64,000 nucleotides of DNA from JAHRVQ01 sp963976815 (GCA_963976815.1 CAXBLU010000013.1:54303-118302), one strand, 5' to 3'. Counted from the first letter of the stretch, positions 1-8,344 are shown. A program made the numbers and translations. The notes: a model not told the origin generated them from the letters alone.

Positions 1-320
1 ATATGAGTGCAGAGGATGTTTATAAGGCGCTTTTGACACGGGGTGAAGAAATTGGGCTTGCGACGGTCTATAGGGTTCTCACGCAGTTTGAGGATGCTGG
101 ATTGGTTGTACGGCACAATTTTGAGGGCGGACATTCGGTTTTTGAGGTCGCAACGGAAGAACATCATGATCACATTGTTTGTGTGAAGTGTGGCCGTGTC
201 GAAGAGTTTCGAGATGATGAAATTGAAGCCCGACAAAAATCCGTGGCGACTAATCTTGGATTTGAATTAACGGATCACAACCTCAATATGTATGGCCTTT
301 GTCCTGATTGCCGCAAATAG
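1..320 (+). CDS. fur: Ferric uptake regulator Fur (5' end outside window)
   Basis: Iron-responsive transcriptional repressor acting in the cytoplasm as a metal-bound dimer. The 105 visible residues hold the end of the winged helix (SAEDVYKALL, then GLATVYRVLTQFEDAGLV, the DNA-recognition part) and the whole dimerisation domain, with the HHDHIVCVKCG metal-binding signature and a second Cys pair in CPDC near the C-terminus. The ATG at base 3 is internal: family members carry about 30 more residues before the HMSAEDVY segment, so the true start lies before base 1. It converges on recN, with only 7 bases between the stop codons. Family assignment is firm; Fur rather than Zur is inferred from the HHDH...CxxC pattern and the recN neighbourhood. 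Confidence 0.93.
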   Translation, partial: MSAEDVYKALLTRGEEIGLATVYRVLTQFEDAGLVVRHNFEGGHSVFEVATEEHHDHIVCVKCGRVEEFRDDEIEARQKSVATNLGFELTDHNLNMYGLCPDCRK

Positions 321-327
321 AGGCCTG

Positions 328-1998
328 TTAAGCCTGGGCGCTTAGGTACATCTCTTCAGCGTGGGCAATGGAATGCTCAGTCATATCCAGCCCGCCGAGC
401 ATTCTCGCAATTTCTTTAACCCGGCCGTGGTCATCTAGCTGTTTGACGACGCTTGTCGCGAGTTTGCCATTTGTCGCTTTCTCGACCGTCAAGTGCTGAT
501 GCCCTTGGGCTGCAACCTGAGCCAAATGGGTCACACAAATAATTTGCGCTTTTTGGCCGAGATTACGAAGTAAGGTGCCAACCACCTCCGCGACCCCGCC
601 TCCGATCCCAACATCTACCTCGTCAAATACCAGGCTTGGAACTCTTGAGGTGTCAGCCGTTGTGACCTGTATGGCAAGGCTGATACGGGATAGCTCGCCG
701 CCGGAAGCAATCTTGTTAAGCGCCCGGGGGGTTTGACCAGGGTTGGTGCTGATCAAAAATTCAATCTCTTCCAGGCCGTTCGCGACAAGCTTGTCCAGGG
801 AGACGGGGTTGAGTGATACGACAAACTTTGCGCCGGTCATGCCGAGGCTAGCCAATTGTTTTGTGACGGCGGATTCGATTGTTTTTGCTGCTTTTTTACG
901 TTTGCTGGACAATTGCCCCGCAACTTTAAGGTACTCTTTTTTAAGGGCCTCGAGTTTACTTTCAAGTTCAGCTGCCTCGGAGTCGATGTTCTGAAGGCTT
1001 TCGAGTTCAGTCTGGATGCTTGTGCTGAGATCTGCGAGTTCAGTTGGTTTAATTCGATGTTTCCGGCACAGGTCGTAAATTGCCGAGAGACGTTCCTCAA
1101 CTTCCTTTAAGCGCCCTGGGTTGATCTCAAAGTCGGCACTAAATCTCTGAAGGTCTGCAACGGCTTCCTCAAGTTGGATTTTGGCTGAGGTGAGCATTTC
1201 AAGCATGGAGGCCAGGTCGGGTTCGTTAAGTGCAGTTAGCTGCGTGACGCTAGTCCCGACTCGTTCGACTGCCGATCTGTGGTCATCTCCATCGCACAGC
1301 TCAAGGGCTGCCTGGCAGGCGCTGAGGATGTTTTCACCGTTTGAGAGTTTTTTCTGTTCTGCTTCAAGTTGTTGGTCTTCATCCTCACTCATCCCCAGTT
1401 GCTCGATCTCTTCCATCTGATAAGAGAGCAATTGCGCCCGGGCAGTTTGTTCTTCTGTACTGCTGACTATCTCCTCGAGCCTAAGGCGTGTTACCTCAAA
1501 ATCATGTTGAATAGCTGCGACGTTTACAGAGAGTTCGAGGGCCCCGGCAAATTCATCTAATAGTTTTCGATGGGTGTCGCGCTTGAGTAAGGACTGGTGC
1601 TCATGCTGAGAGTGGATGTCGGCCAGGGTATCGCCGAGGGTTTTTAGATCGGCTAGCGTGCAGGGCGCACCGTTAATAAAAGCTCTGGAGCGGCCTTCTT
1701 TGGTAATGACCCGACGCAAAATGCACTCACAATCTTCGGTGGCAAGGTCGTGATCTTTGAGCCACTGGTTGGCCTCGGCATTTTGGCTAATGTCAAAACT
1801 CGCAAATATTTCAGTCTTATCCCGATGCAATCCAATGCTTGCGGCGTCAGCCCGATTGCCGAGGGTTAATGCGAGTGCATCGAGCATAATCGACTTGCCG
1901 GCGCCGGTTTCACCGCTGACCACAGTCATACCGCCGGAGAGGTCCAGTTCCAGATGATCAACCAGTGCAAAATTATTGATGGTGAGGTGACTTAACAT
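328..1998 (-). CDS. recN: DNA repair ATPase RecN
   Basis: SMC-like ATPase that helps double-strand break repair, probably by holding DNA ends and sister chromatids together. At 556 aa it has the usual length. The Walker A motif GETGAGKS is at residues 29-36, there is a central coiled coil rich in Glu/Gln/Lys (about 150-370), and the C-terminal half carries the ABC-type signature SGGELSRISLA and the Walker B segment LVFDEVDVGIGG. The start ATG at 1998 gives the standard N-terminus MLSHLTINNFALV. RecN is SOS-induced in many proteobacteria, but I could not find a convincing CTGT-N8-ACAG LexA box between 1999 and 2127. It is transcribed away from hrcA. Confidence 0.96.
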   Translation of the reverse strand: MLSHLTINNFALVDHLELDLSGGMTVVSGETGAGKSIMLDALALTLGNRADAASIGLHRDKTEIFASFDISQNAEANQWLKDHDLATEDCECILRRVITKEGRSRAFINGAPCTLADLKTLGDTLADIHSQHEHQSLLKRDTHRKLLDEFAGALELSVNVAAIQHDFEVTRLRLEEIVSSTEEQTARAQLLSYQMEEIEQLGMSEDEDQQLEAEQKKLSNGENILSACQAALELCDGDDHRSAVERVGTSVTQLTALNEPDLASMLEMLTSAKIQLEEAVADLQRFSADFEINPGRLKEVEERLSAIYDLCRKHRIKPTELADLSTSIQTELESLQNIDSEAAELESKLEALKKEYLKVAGQLSSKRKKAAKTIESAVTKQLASLGMTGAKFVVSLNPVSLDKLVANGLEEIEFLISTNPGQTPRALNKIASGGELSRISLAIQVTTADTSRVPSLVFDEVDVGIGGGVAEVVGTLLRNLGQKAQIICVTHLAQVAAQGHQHLTVEKATNGKLATSVVKQLDDHGRVKEIARMLGGLDMTEHSIAHAEEMYLSAQA

Positions 1999-2127
1999 TC
2001 AGGTTCCCGCGTTAACCCCTGCATTAAACAAACTAAGCCGTGGCGAAGCAATGATTCCGCTATGACTGACTGGTAACATTTTAAGGGTCATGTATATTTG
2101 AGCTATAGGTGACGAGACAAATATCCT

Positions 2128-3189
2128 GTGAGTGAACTGCCAGAAACCAGTGCCAAAGAACAGATTCTGCTAAAGCATCTGGTGGAACGCTATATCCTTG
2201 ATGGTCAGCCCGTCGGATCAAAGACTCTGGCTCAGAGTCCGGAGCTCAACATCAGTTCTGCCACCATTCGGAATGTGATGGCGGATCTTGAAGCCAAAGG
2301 TTACGTTGCCTCGCCCCACGCCTCCGCCGGGAGAATCCCAACCCAGCAAGGGTATCGGCTATTTGTCGACAATCTGCTGACCATTCAGCCCCTGGACAAA
2401 ATTGACCTGACCCAGGTGAGCCGGCAGTTAGATCCGGACATGTCCGCCCAGGAACTGGTCGAATCTGCGTCGGGCATATTGTCTGAAGTCACCCATATGG
2501 CGGGTCTTGTGACAATTCCTAGACGGGAACAGACAATCTTGAGGCATTTAGAGTTTTTACCCCTGAATGACCAAAGAGTCCTGGTGATTCTGGTTCTGGA
2601 TGACCATGAGGTGCAAAACCGGGTAATTCAAACCAAAGACGAATATACAGAGCAACAGCTTAAGGAGGCTGCGAACTTTATTAACCAGTCTTTTGTTGGT
2701 CAGGATGTGCTGCAAATTCGTCGTCGCCTGCTCGATTCTATGCAAAATGACCGCGAGAATATGAATTCCCTGATGGCAACAGCCATTGAGATGGCTGAAA
2801 AAAGCCTACCCACCGAGGCGGATGCCTCCCCGGACTATGTGGTCGCGGGGCAGGAAAATCTGCTTGATATTGGCCAGGATTCCACTGCTGCCGACCTTCG
2901 AGCTCTGTTTCAGGCATTTTCTACCAAAAGTGACATTCTGGATCTGCTCGACCGGTCGTTGGAAACCAAAGGTATTCAGCTATTTATCGGCCAGGAGTCA
3001 GGCTACGAGATTCTGGACGGCTGTAGTGTGGTGACATCAGCCTACAGAATTGAGGGCAAACAAGTGGGTGTCCTTGGGGTTGTCGGGCCGACCCGTATGC
3101 CCTATGAGCGAGTGATACCTGCCGTTGACGTGACTGCGAGACTCCTTTCAGCGGCGCTAGGTGGCGTCCGAAGTCGAAAGGCAGATTAG
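2128..3189 (+). CDS. hrcA: Heat-inducible transcription repressor HrcA
   Basis: Repressor of chaperone genes that in other bacteria binds CIRCE operators and senses GroEL supply. The 353 aa include an N-terminal winged helix (about 1-80, with SATIRNVMADLEAKGYVASPHASAGRIPTQ split over the recognition region and wing) followed by the GAF-like and inserted dimerisation domains. The start is a GTG at 2128; the nearest Shine-Dalgarno-like stretch (AGGTGA, 2107-2112) is rather far upstream. It lies between recN and grpE, a place empty in classic Pseudomonas order. I see no CIRCE element (TTAGCACTC-N9-GAGTGCTAA) ahead of grpE, dnaK or dnaJ, so its operator is probably elsewhere, for example at groESL (inference). 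Confidence 0.94.
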   Translation: MSELPETSAKEQILLKHLVERYILDGQPVGSKTLAQSPELNISSATIRNVMADLEAKGYVASPHASAGRIPTQQGYRLFVDNLLTIQPLDKIDLTQVSRQLDPDMSAQELVESASGILSEVTHMAGLVTIPRREQTILRHLEFLPLNDQRVLVILVLDDHEVQNRVIQTKDEYTEQQLKEAANFINQSFVGQDVLQIRRRLLDSMQNDRENMNSLMATAIEMAEKSLPTEADASPDYVVAGQENLLDIGQDSTAADLRALFQAFSTKSDILDLLDRSLETKGIQLFIGQESGYEILDGCSVVTSAYRIEGKQVGVLGVVGPTRMPYERVIPAVDVTARLLSAALGGVRSRKAD

Positions 3190-3210
3190 CCCGCTGGTAA
3201 CGCTGGCACC

Positions 3211-3229
3211 GGGACCTGCCTCGGGTCCC
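3211..3229 (+). other. GC-rich hairpin downstream of hrcA
   Basis: GGGACC (3211-3216) pairs with GGTCCC (3224-3229) across a 7-base loop. No T-tract follows, so it may be a weak terminator or RNA 3' end for hrcA lying just before the grpE heat-shock promoter. Confidence 0.4.
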
Positions 3230-3275
3230 TGCATAACACTTCTTCAAATTAGTCCCTTCAATTTCACCTAAAACC

Positions 3276-3304
3276 CTTGAATGGAGTAGGGGTAATCCCC
3301 ATAT
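3276..3304 (+). promoter_or_regulatory. Sigma-32 heat-shock promoter of grpE-dnaK
   Basis: CTTGAA at 3276-3281 and CCCCATAT at 3297-3304 are separated by 15 bases. This matches the RpoH consensus (CTTGAA, 11-15 bp, CCCCATnT) very well, and it lies 43 bases before the chosen grpE ATG. It indicates RpoH control of the chaperone genes in addition to the HrcA repressor encoded just upstream. Confidence 0.85.
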
Positions 3305-3346
3305 AGGCCCCCAACGTGTATTGAATAGCCTGTGGAAAGGGGTGCC

Positions 3347-3961
3347 ATGACCGATTCCGATCAAGAAAATGAACTGAAGTCAGAAACAGAGGCGACTGCG
3401 GAAGCATCGAATTCCGATACTGAAGCACCTCAATCAGCGGAAGCTGCTGAAGTAGATCTTGCGGTCGAGCTTGCAGCGGCTCTTGAAGAAGCAGCAAAAC
3501 ATCGTGATGTTGCGCTCCGAGCTGAAGCAGAGATGGAAAATGTTCGCCGGCGTGCTGCGCGGGACGTTGAGCATGCCCACAAATTTGGCAACGAGAAGCT
3601 GATCCAAAACATCTTGCCGGTCATCGATAGCCTTGAGAAAGGTATTGAGTCCGCGGCTCAAGTGAGTGCAGACGATAGCGCAACTAAGGCCATCATCGAA
3701 GGCATGAATCTGTGTTTGAAGATGTTTACGGATGTCCTGGCGAAAGAGGGACTCAGTATCGTTGATCCTTCTGGGGAACCATTCAACCCCAATTTGCATC
3801 AGGCAATGTCGATGGTAGAAAGCCCCGATATGGAGCCCAATTCTGTAGTTGCAGTGGTTCAAAAAGGCTACACCTTAAATGAACGGTTAGTTCGGCCAGC
3901 GATGGTGATGGTTTCCAAAGCGCCCGCTGGAGAGTCTGGCAGCGTGGATGAGACGGTTTAG
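3347..3961 (+). CDS. grpE: Nucleotide exchange factor GrpE
   Basis: Cochaperone that drives ADP release from DnaK. The protein is 204 aa, with an acidic low-complexity N-terminus, a long helix (AALEEAAKHRDVALRAEAEMENVRRR region, split by the family signature around ENVRRRAARDVEHAHKFG) and a C-terminal beta domain. The open frame begins with GTG at 3332, but the ATG at 3347 is preferred because GGAAAGGGG (3334-3342) stands at normal Shine-Dalgarno distance. It is followed 118 bases later by dnaK, and its sigma-32 promoter is directly upstream. Confidence 0.95.
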   Translation: MTDSDQENELKSETEATAEASNSDTEAPQSAEAAEVDLAVELAAALEEAAKHRDVALRAEAEMENVRRRAARDVEHAHKFGNEKLIQNILPVIDSLEKGIESAAQVSADDSATKAIIEGMNLCLKMFTDVLAKEGLSIVDPSGEPFNPNLHQAMSMVESPDMEPNSVVAVVQKGYTLNERLVRPAMVMVSKAPAGESGSVDETV

Positions 3962-3997
3962 AGAATAAAACAAAGGGGCGCCCGGTAGAGTTTGGCT

Positions 3998-4026
3998 CTT
4001 GAATTAGAGTTGGCGGTGCTTATATA
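3998..4026 (+). promoter_or_regulatory. Candidate second promoter before dnaK
   Basis: CTTGAAT (3998-4004) and TATATA (4021-4026) are separated by about 16-17 bases, between the grpE stop and dnaK. The -35 resembles both sigma-70 and sigma-32 elements while the -10 is sigma-70-like. A small hairpin (CGGCG-CGGA-CGCCG, about 4048-4061) sits just before the dnaK ribosome binding site. Confidence 0.4.
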
Positions 4027-4079
4027 GAGATTGAAATTGAATTGATTCGGCGCGGACGCCGGAAACTTGGAGAAAAGAA

Positions 4080-5993
4080 ATGGGAAAGATTATCGGTATT
4101 GACCTTGGAACGACCAATTCCTGTGTTGCGGTCATGGAAGGTAAGAGTGCGAAGATTATTGAAAACGCCGAAGGCGATCGCACCACGCCATCGATCATTG
4201 GTTATGCTGATGATGATGAAATATTAGTTGGCCAGTCCGCTAAGCGACAGGCCGTTACTAACCCGCAAAATACGTTGTTTGCGATCAAGCGTTTGATCGG
4301 TCGTAAATTCAAAGACGAAGTTGTTCAACGTGACATCAAAATGGTGCCTTATAAGATTGTTGCTGCCGACAACGGTGATGCCTGGGTCGAAGTGAAGGGC
4401 AAAAAAATGGCGCCCCCTCAAGTGTCTGCCCAGGTGCTGGCAAAAATGAAGAAAACCGCTGAGGACTACCTTGGCGAGCCGGTCACTGAGGCTGTTATCA
4501 CAGTACCTGCGTACTTCAACGATTCTCAGCGTCAAGCCACTAAAGACGCAGGCAAGATTGCTGGCCTGGATGTGAAGCGTATCATCAACGAGCCAACTGC
4601 TGCTGCCCTTGCCTATGGTATGGACAAGAGTCAGGGCGATGCCACAATCGCTGTGTATGACCTGGGTGGTGGTACCTTTGATATTTCGATCATTGAAATT
4701 GCAGACGTCGATGGCGAGAAACAATTTGAAGTGCTCTCAACGAACGGTGATACGTTCCTTGGCGGTGAAGACTTTGATATGCGATTGATTGATTACCTCG
4801 CTGACGAATTTAAGAAACAAGAAAGCATGGATCTACACAATGATCCCCTTGCTTTGCAACGTCTTAAAGAGGCTGCCGAGAAAGCTAAGATCGAATTGTC
4901 CTCAAGTCAGCAAACAGAAGTGAATTTGCCTTATATTACCGCTGACGCTTCAGGTCCTAAGCACCTTGTGATCAAGGTAACCCGGGCGAAGTTGGAGTCA
5001 CTGGTTGAAGATCTGGTTGACCGTACTCTTGAACCCCTTCGTATGGCGATGAAAGATGCCGATACCAGTATTTCGGATATCAGCGACATCATTTTGGTCG
5101 GTGGTCAAACCCGTATGCCAATGGTGCAGGAGAAAGTTAAAGCCTTCTTCAACAAGGAAGCTCGCAAGGATGTTAACCCTGACGAAGCAGTTGCACTGGG
5201 TGCGTCTATCCAGGCGGCGGTATTGTCAGGTGATGTGAAAGACGTTTTATTACTCGACGTGACACCGCTATCTCTGGGTATTGAGACAATGGGTGGGGTC
5301 ATGAGTAATCTGATCGAAAAGAACACCACGATTCCTACCAAAAAATCCCAGGTGTTCTCGACAGCGGAAGACAATCAGCCAGCGGTAACAATTCATGTGC
5401 TGCAGGGTGAACGAAAGCAGGCAGGTCAGAATAAGTCTCTAGGCCGATTTGATTTGAGTGATATTCCTCCTTCACCACGGGGTGCGCCACAAATTGAAGT
5501 CAGCTTTGATCTGGACGCGAACGGTATTTTGAATGTGTCTGCCAAAGACAAGGCGACCGGAAAGGAACAGTCTATTGTGATTAAGGCGTCCTCTGGTTTG
5601 TCCGATGAAGAGATCGAAAAGATGGTTCAGGATGCCGAGGCAAATGCCGAGGAAGATCTGAAGTTTGAAGAGATGGTCACCACTCGCAATCAGGCTGATG
5701 GGTTGATTCATGCAACTCGCAAGACCCTTGAGGAAGCAGATGATGTTACCGAAGAGGAAAAGACTGCGATTGAAACAGCCATCACAGAACTTGAAACAGC
5801 ATTGAAAGGTGGCGAGAAGGAAGAGATTGAGGCAAAGACTCAGGCTCTGACGGAAGCGTCTTCAGGAATTGCCCAGCGTATGTACGCAAAGCAAGCTGAG
5901 CAGGCCCAGGCCGGCGAAGCACCAGAAGCCCCTGAAGGTACGGATCCCGATGCAGTAGATGCGGAATTCGAAGAGGTTAAAGACGACAAGTAA
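4080..5993 (+). CDS. dnaK: Molecular chaperone DnaK (Hsp70)
   Basis: ATP-driven chaperone that binds exposed hydrophobic segments with DnaJ and GrpE. The 637 aa are full length. The ATPase domain (about 1-380) begins GKIIGIDLGTTNSCVAV and has the phosphate-2 loop DLGGGTFDISI; the linker DVLLLDVTPLSLGIET leads to the beta-sandwich substrate domain and a helical lid, and the acidic tail ends EEVKDDK, the usual EEV(K/D)D-type terminus. The start is supported by GGAG about 8 bases upstream (4069-4072). An inverted repeat and a terminator separate it from dnaJ, so dnaK can be made in excess over dnaJ. Confidence 0.98.
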   Translation: MGKIIGIDLGTTNSCVAVMEGKSAKIIENAEGDRTTPSIIGYADDDEILVGQSAKRQAVTNPQNTLFAIKRLIGRKFKDEVVQRDIKMVPYKIVAADNGDAWVEVKGKKMAPPQVSAQVLAKMKKTAEDYLGEPVTEAVITVPAYFNDSQRQATKDAGKIAGLDVKRIINEPTAAALAYGMDKSQGDATIAVYDLGGGTFDISIIEIADVDGEKQFEVLSTNGDTFLGGEDFDMRLIDYLADEFKKQESMDLHNDPLALQRLKEAAEKAKIELSSSQQTEVNLPYITADASGPKHLVIKVTRAKLESLVEDLVDRTLEPLRMAMKDADTSISDISDIILVGGQTRMPMVQEKVKAFFNKEARKDVNPDEAVALGASIQAAVLSGDVKDVLLLDVTPLSLGIETMGGVMSNLIEKNTTIPTKKSQVFSTAEDNQPAVTIHVLQGERKQAGQNKSLGRFDLSDIPPSPRGAPQIEVSFDLDANGILNVSAKDKATGKEQSIVIKASSGLSDEEIEKMVQDAEANAEEDLKFEEMVTTRNQADGLIHATRKTLEEADDVTEEEKTAIETAITELETALKGGEKEEIEAKTQALTEASSGIAQRMYAKQAEQAQAGEAPEAPEGTDPDAVDAEFEEVKDDK

Positions 5994-6000
5994 GACAAGA

Positions 6001-6088
6001 ATTGCCGGGGTCAGAGTAAAGTGCCAGAGTAAAGCGCTTTACCTGATCCCGTTTAGTGTCAGGGATTTACGCTGGCACTGACCCCAAT
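6001..6088. repeat. 88-bp nested inverted-repeat element (REP/MITE-like)
   Basis: Outer arms GGGGTCAG (6007-6014) and CTGACCCC (6078-6085) are flanked by ATTG and CAAT. Inner arms GTGCCAGAGTAAA (6021-6033) and TTTACGCTGGCAC (6066-6078) match at 12 of 13 positions, and ATCCC (6046-6050) pairs with GGGAT (6062-6066). A perfect 14-bp palindrome, GTAAAGCGCTTTAC, occupies 6029-6042. GGGGTCAGAGTAAA-type sequence is familiar from dispersed extragenic repeats in Gammaproteobacteria (from memory, not searched). No other copy was noticed in this window. Confidence 0.7.
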
Positions 6089-6092
6089 TACG

Positions 6093-6112
6093 ACCGGTTT
6101 AGCCGGTTTTTT
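6093..6112 (+). terminator. Intrinsic terminator between dnaK and dnaJ
   Basis: ACCGG (6093-6097), loop TTTAG, CCGGT (6103-6107), then a run of T to 6112. The stem is short but the layout is typical, so it may be a partial terminator that sets the dnaK:dnaJ ratio. Confidence 0.7.
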
Positions 6113-6150
6113 GCGTTTCACCGCAAAACCAGACTAGAAGATGACGATTC

Positions 6151-7275
6151 ATGGCAAAACGAGATTATTACGAGATCCTTGGCGTCGCTAGAGATGCCGA
6201 TGAAAAGGAAATAAAAAAAGCCTATCGCCGGCTTGCCATGAAATATCATCCTGACCGTAATCCCGACGATGTGAATGCGGATGAAAAATTTAAAGAAGCC
6301 AGTGAAGCGGCGGAAATCCTAACCAGTGCTGAGAAGCGCCAGTCATACGATCAGTATGGCCACGCGGCTTTTGAAGGTGGTGGCGGCGGTGGCTTTAATG
6401 GCAATGGTAACTTCGGTTCGGTTTTTGAAGATATTTTTGGTGACATCTTTTCCGGCGGCAGAGGCGGCGGTGGTCAGCAGGTTCATCGTGGTTCTGACCT
6501 GAAATATATTTTGGATCTTGATCTCGAAGAGGCTGTCCGTGGTACCAATCCCAAAATCACAATTCCAACGCTTGCAGAGTGTATGGAGTGCCTGGGTTCC
6601 GGGGCGAAGAAGGGATCATCACCGATCGCCTGTGTGCAATGTGGTGGAGTAGGCCAGGTTACAGCCCGGCAAGGGTTCTTTTCCATTCAACAAACCTGCC
6701 CGCGCTGTCGCGGTCGAGGCAAGATGATCTCCGATCCCTGCGGCCCCTGTCGTGGCCAGGGTCGTGTTGAAGAATCCAAGACCCTTTCCGTCAAAGTGCC
6801 ACCGGGTGTAGATACCGGTGACCGAATCCGTCTGGCGGGTCAGGGTGAAGCTGGTGCTAATGGAGGCCCTGCAGGGGATCTATATGTCCAGATGAATGTC
6901 CGGGATCACAAGATATTTACCCGTGAGGGTGAGCACCTATATTGTGAGGTGCCGATCAGTTTTGTCGACGCGGCCCTGGGCGGCGAGTTGGAAGTCCCAA
7001 CCCTGGATGGTCGGGTCAATCTCAAAATTCCCCCGGAGACCCAAACGGGCAAGCTTTTCCGACTGCGAGGTAAAGGCGTTAATGTCACGCAAATTCGTGG
7101 TGGGTCGATTGGTGACCTCTACTGTCGCGTCACGGTTGAGACGCCGGTTGGCCTGTCGAAACGACAGAAAGAATTGCTGAAAGAGTTTGCCGGGCAATCT
7201 GAGACCAAGCAGTCGCCGAAACAAGCTTCCTGGCTTGGCAATGTTAAAGGCTTTTTTGATTCGCTGACGGACTAG
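6151..7275 (+). CDS. dnaJ: Cochaperone DnaJ (Hsp40)
   Basis: Delivers substrates to DnaK and stimulates its ATPase. The 374 aa contain a J domain (1-70) with HPD at residues 33-35, a Gly/Phe-rich linker (about 75-115), a zinc region with four CxxCxGxG-type repeats (CMECLGSG, CVQCGGVG, CPRCRGRG, CGPCRGQG), two C-terminal beta domains and a dimerisation tail. All Zn ligands are present, so this is a type I DnaJ. It is probably transcribed with grpE-dnaK by read-through of the terminator ahead of it. Confidence 0.97.
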   Translation: MAKRDYYEILGVARDADEKEIKKAYRRLAMKYHPDRNPDDVNADEKFKEASEAAEILTSAEKRQSYDQYGHAAFEGGGGGGFNGNGNFGSVFEDIFGDIFSGGRGGGGQQVHRGSDLKYILDLDLEEAVRGTNPKITIPTLAECMECLGSGAKKGSSPIACVQCGGVGQVTARQGFFSIQQTCPRCRGRGKMISDPCGPCRGQGRVEESKTLSVKVPPGVDTGDRIRLAGQGEAGANGGPAGDLYVQMNVRDHKIFTREGEHLYCEVPISFVDAALGGELEVPTLDGRVNLKIPPETQTGKLFRLRGKGVNVTQIRGGSIGDLYCRVTVETPVGLSKRQKELLKEFAGQSETKQSPKQASWLGNVKGFFDSLTD

Positions 7276-7342
7276 AAGTTGGGCTACTGGGCTGGCCTGG
7301 CGAGCCCCTGGTCCATTTCAATATTAAAAATCGCTTTAACTC

Positions 7343-7359
7343 AGATTTAAATTAAATCT
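7343..7359. promoter_or_regulatory. AT-rich palindrome upstream of dapB
   Basis: AGATTTAA and TTAAATCT are perfect 8-bp arms around a central A, about 95 bases before the dapB start. It may be an operator or part of an AT-rich promoter; no regulator can be named. Confidence 0.35.
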
Positions 7360-7373
7360 TTCAATCAGAGCGA

Positions 7374-7391
7374 GCGCGAATCAGTTCGCGC
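7374..7391. other. Hairpin between dnaJ and dapB
   Basis: GCGCGAA (7374-7380), loop TCAG, TTCGCGC (7385-7391): a perfect 7-bp stem with a tetraloop and no following T-tract. It could stabilise the dnaJ mRNA 3' end or sit in the dapB leader. Confidence 0.45.
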
Positions 7392-7453
7392 CGCTGGTCA
7401 GCACGCTGCTAAATCGTTATCCTCGCCCCGTTTCCAATTTCTAGAATCAGATC

Positions 7454-8263
7454 ATGACCAATATTGCCGTTATTGGCGCCGCGGGCAGAATGGGTAAAAC
7501 CTTAATCGAAACGATAGTGGCTAACCCCAATGCTAAACTGACAGCCGCCATCGAGCAGCCGGGCGTGTCCCTCATTGGCGCTGATGCCGGTGAGGTTGCG
7601 GGTGTCGGTCATCTGGGCGTTCCCATCAGTGATAGTTTGGAATCAATCCTTGATGACTTTGATGTCCTGATCGATTTTACCGTTGCAGCGGCAACCCAGG
7701 TTCATGTTGATATCTGTGCGAGCGGCGGTAAGAAACTCGTGATTGGCACCACAGGGCTGAGTCCGGCCCAGAACAGCCAGGTGCAGAAAGCCGGTGATCA
7801 GATCGCGATCGTCTATGCGCCAAATTACAGTATTGGTGTTAACGCGACATTCAAATTGCTGGATGTGGCTGCGCGTATATTCGGCGATAGTGTGGATATA
7901 GAGATCACTGAGGCTCACCACCGGCACAAGGTTGATGCGCCATCGGGTACCGCCTTGAAAATGGGGGAAGTGATTGCCGATGCACTGGGCCGAGATCTGA
8001 CTGATGTCGCGATATATGGCCGAGAAGGTCAGACCGGAGCGCGAGATCGTCAAACCATAGGCTTTTCCACGATTCGTGGTGGTGACATCATCGGAGAGCA
8101 CCAAGTGATGTTTGCTGGCCAGGGCGAGCGCTTAGAAATCACCCATCGTGCCCAGAGCCGGTCCAACTTTGCGGAGGGTGCCGTACGAGCTGCCGTGTGG
8201 GTCGCAGCCCAGCATAACGGGGTTTATGACATGCAAGATGTGCTTGGTCTAAAAGACCTGTAG
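7454..8263 (+). CDS. dapB: 4-hydroxy-tetrahydrodipicolinate reductase DapB
   Basis: NAD(P)H-dependent reductase of the diaminopimelate/lysine pathway, supplying lysine and peptidoglycan precursor. The 269 aa show the dinucleotide-binding loop GAAGRMG at residues 8-14 and the catalytic/substrate signature EAHHRHKVDAPSGTALK, in which the second His is the expected proton donor. Length matches the family. The dapB-carA-carB-greA order is that of Pseudomonas. The 384 bases to carA hold a probable carAB leader rather than a gene. Confidence 0.96.
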   Translation: MTNIAVIGAAGRMGKTLIETIVANPNAKLTAAIEQPGVSLIGADAGEVAGVGHLGVPISDSLESILDDFDVLIDFTVAAATQVHVDICASGGKKLVIGTTGLSPAQNSQVQKAGDQIAIVYAPNYSIGVNATFKLLDVAARIFGDSVDIEITEAHHRHKVDAPSGTALKMGEVIADALGRDLTDVAIYGREGQTGARDRQTIGFSTIRGGDIIGEHQVMFAGQGERLEITHRAQSRSNFAEGAVRAAVWVAAQHNGVYDMQDVLGLKDL

Positions 8264-8293
8264 GCCGAAAAAAGTCGATCCGACTGGCTTCTG

Positions 8294-8344
8294 ATGGCCT
8301 GTTCCACTAGAATACGGCGCCAGCGAAGTGTCATGGCGCAGTAA
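8294..8344 (+). CDS. Possible Arg-rich carA leader peptide (16 codons)
   Basis: This mini-ORF reads M-A-C-S-T-R-I-R-R-Q-R-S-V-M-A-Q: four Arg codons within six residues, in the leader of an operon that makes carbamoyl phosphate for arginine and pyrimidines. That composition suggests an attenuation peptide. Against it, no good Shine-Dalgarno precedes the ATG, and a TAGAAT at 8308-8313 could be a -10 box that would start transcription inside it. Attenuation control with a leader peptide has been reported for Pseudomonas carAB as I recall. Treat as a candidate only. Confidence 0.35.
   Translation: MACSTRIRRQRSVMAQ

Noticed and set aside
1999..2127. LexA (SOS) box for recN
   Set aside because: No CTGT-N8-ACAG match could be seen between recN and hrcA, although recN is often SOS-controlled.
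2984..3364. 126-codon minus-strand frame across hrcA and the grpE promoter
   Set aside because: It overlaps the hrcA 3' end and the sigma-32 promoter, and has no convincing product.
3190..4079. CIRCE operator for HrcA near grpE or dnaK
   Set aside because: TTAGCACTC-N9-GAGTGCTAA or a close variant is absent from these upstream regions.
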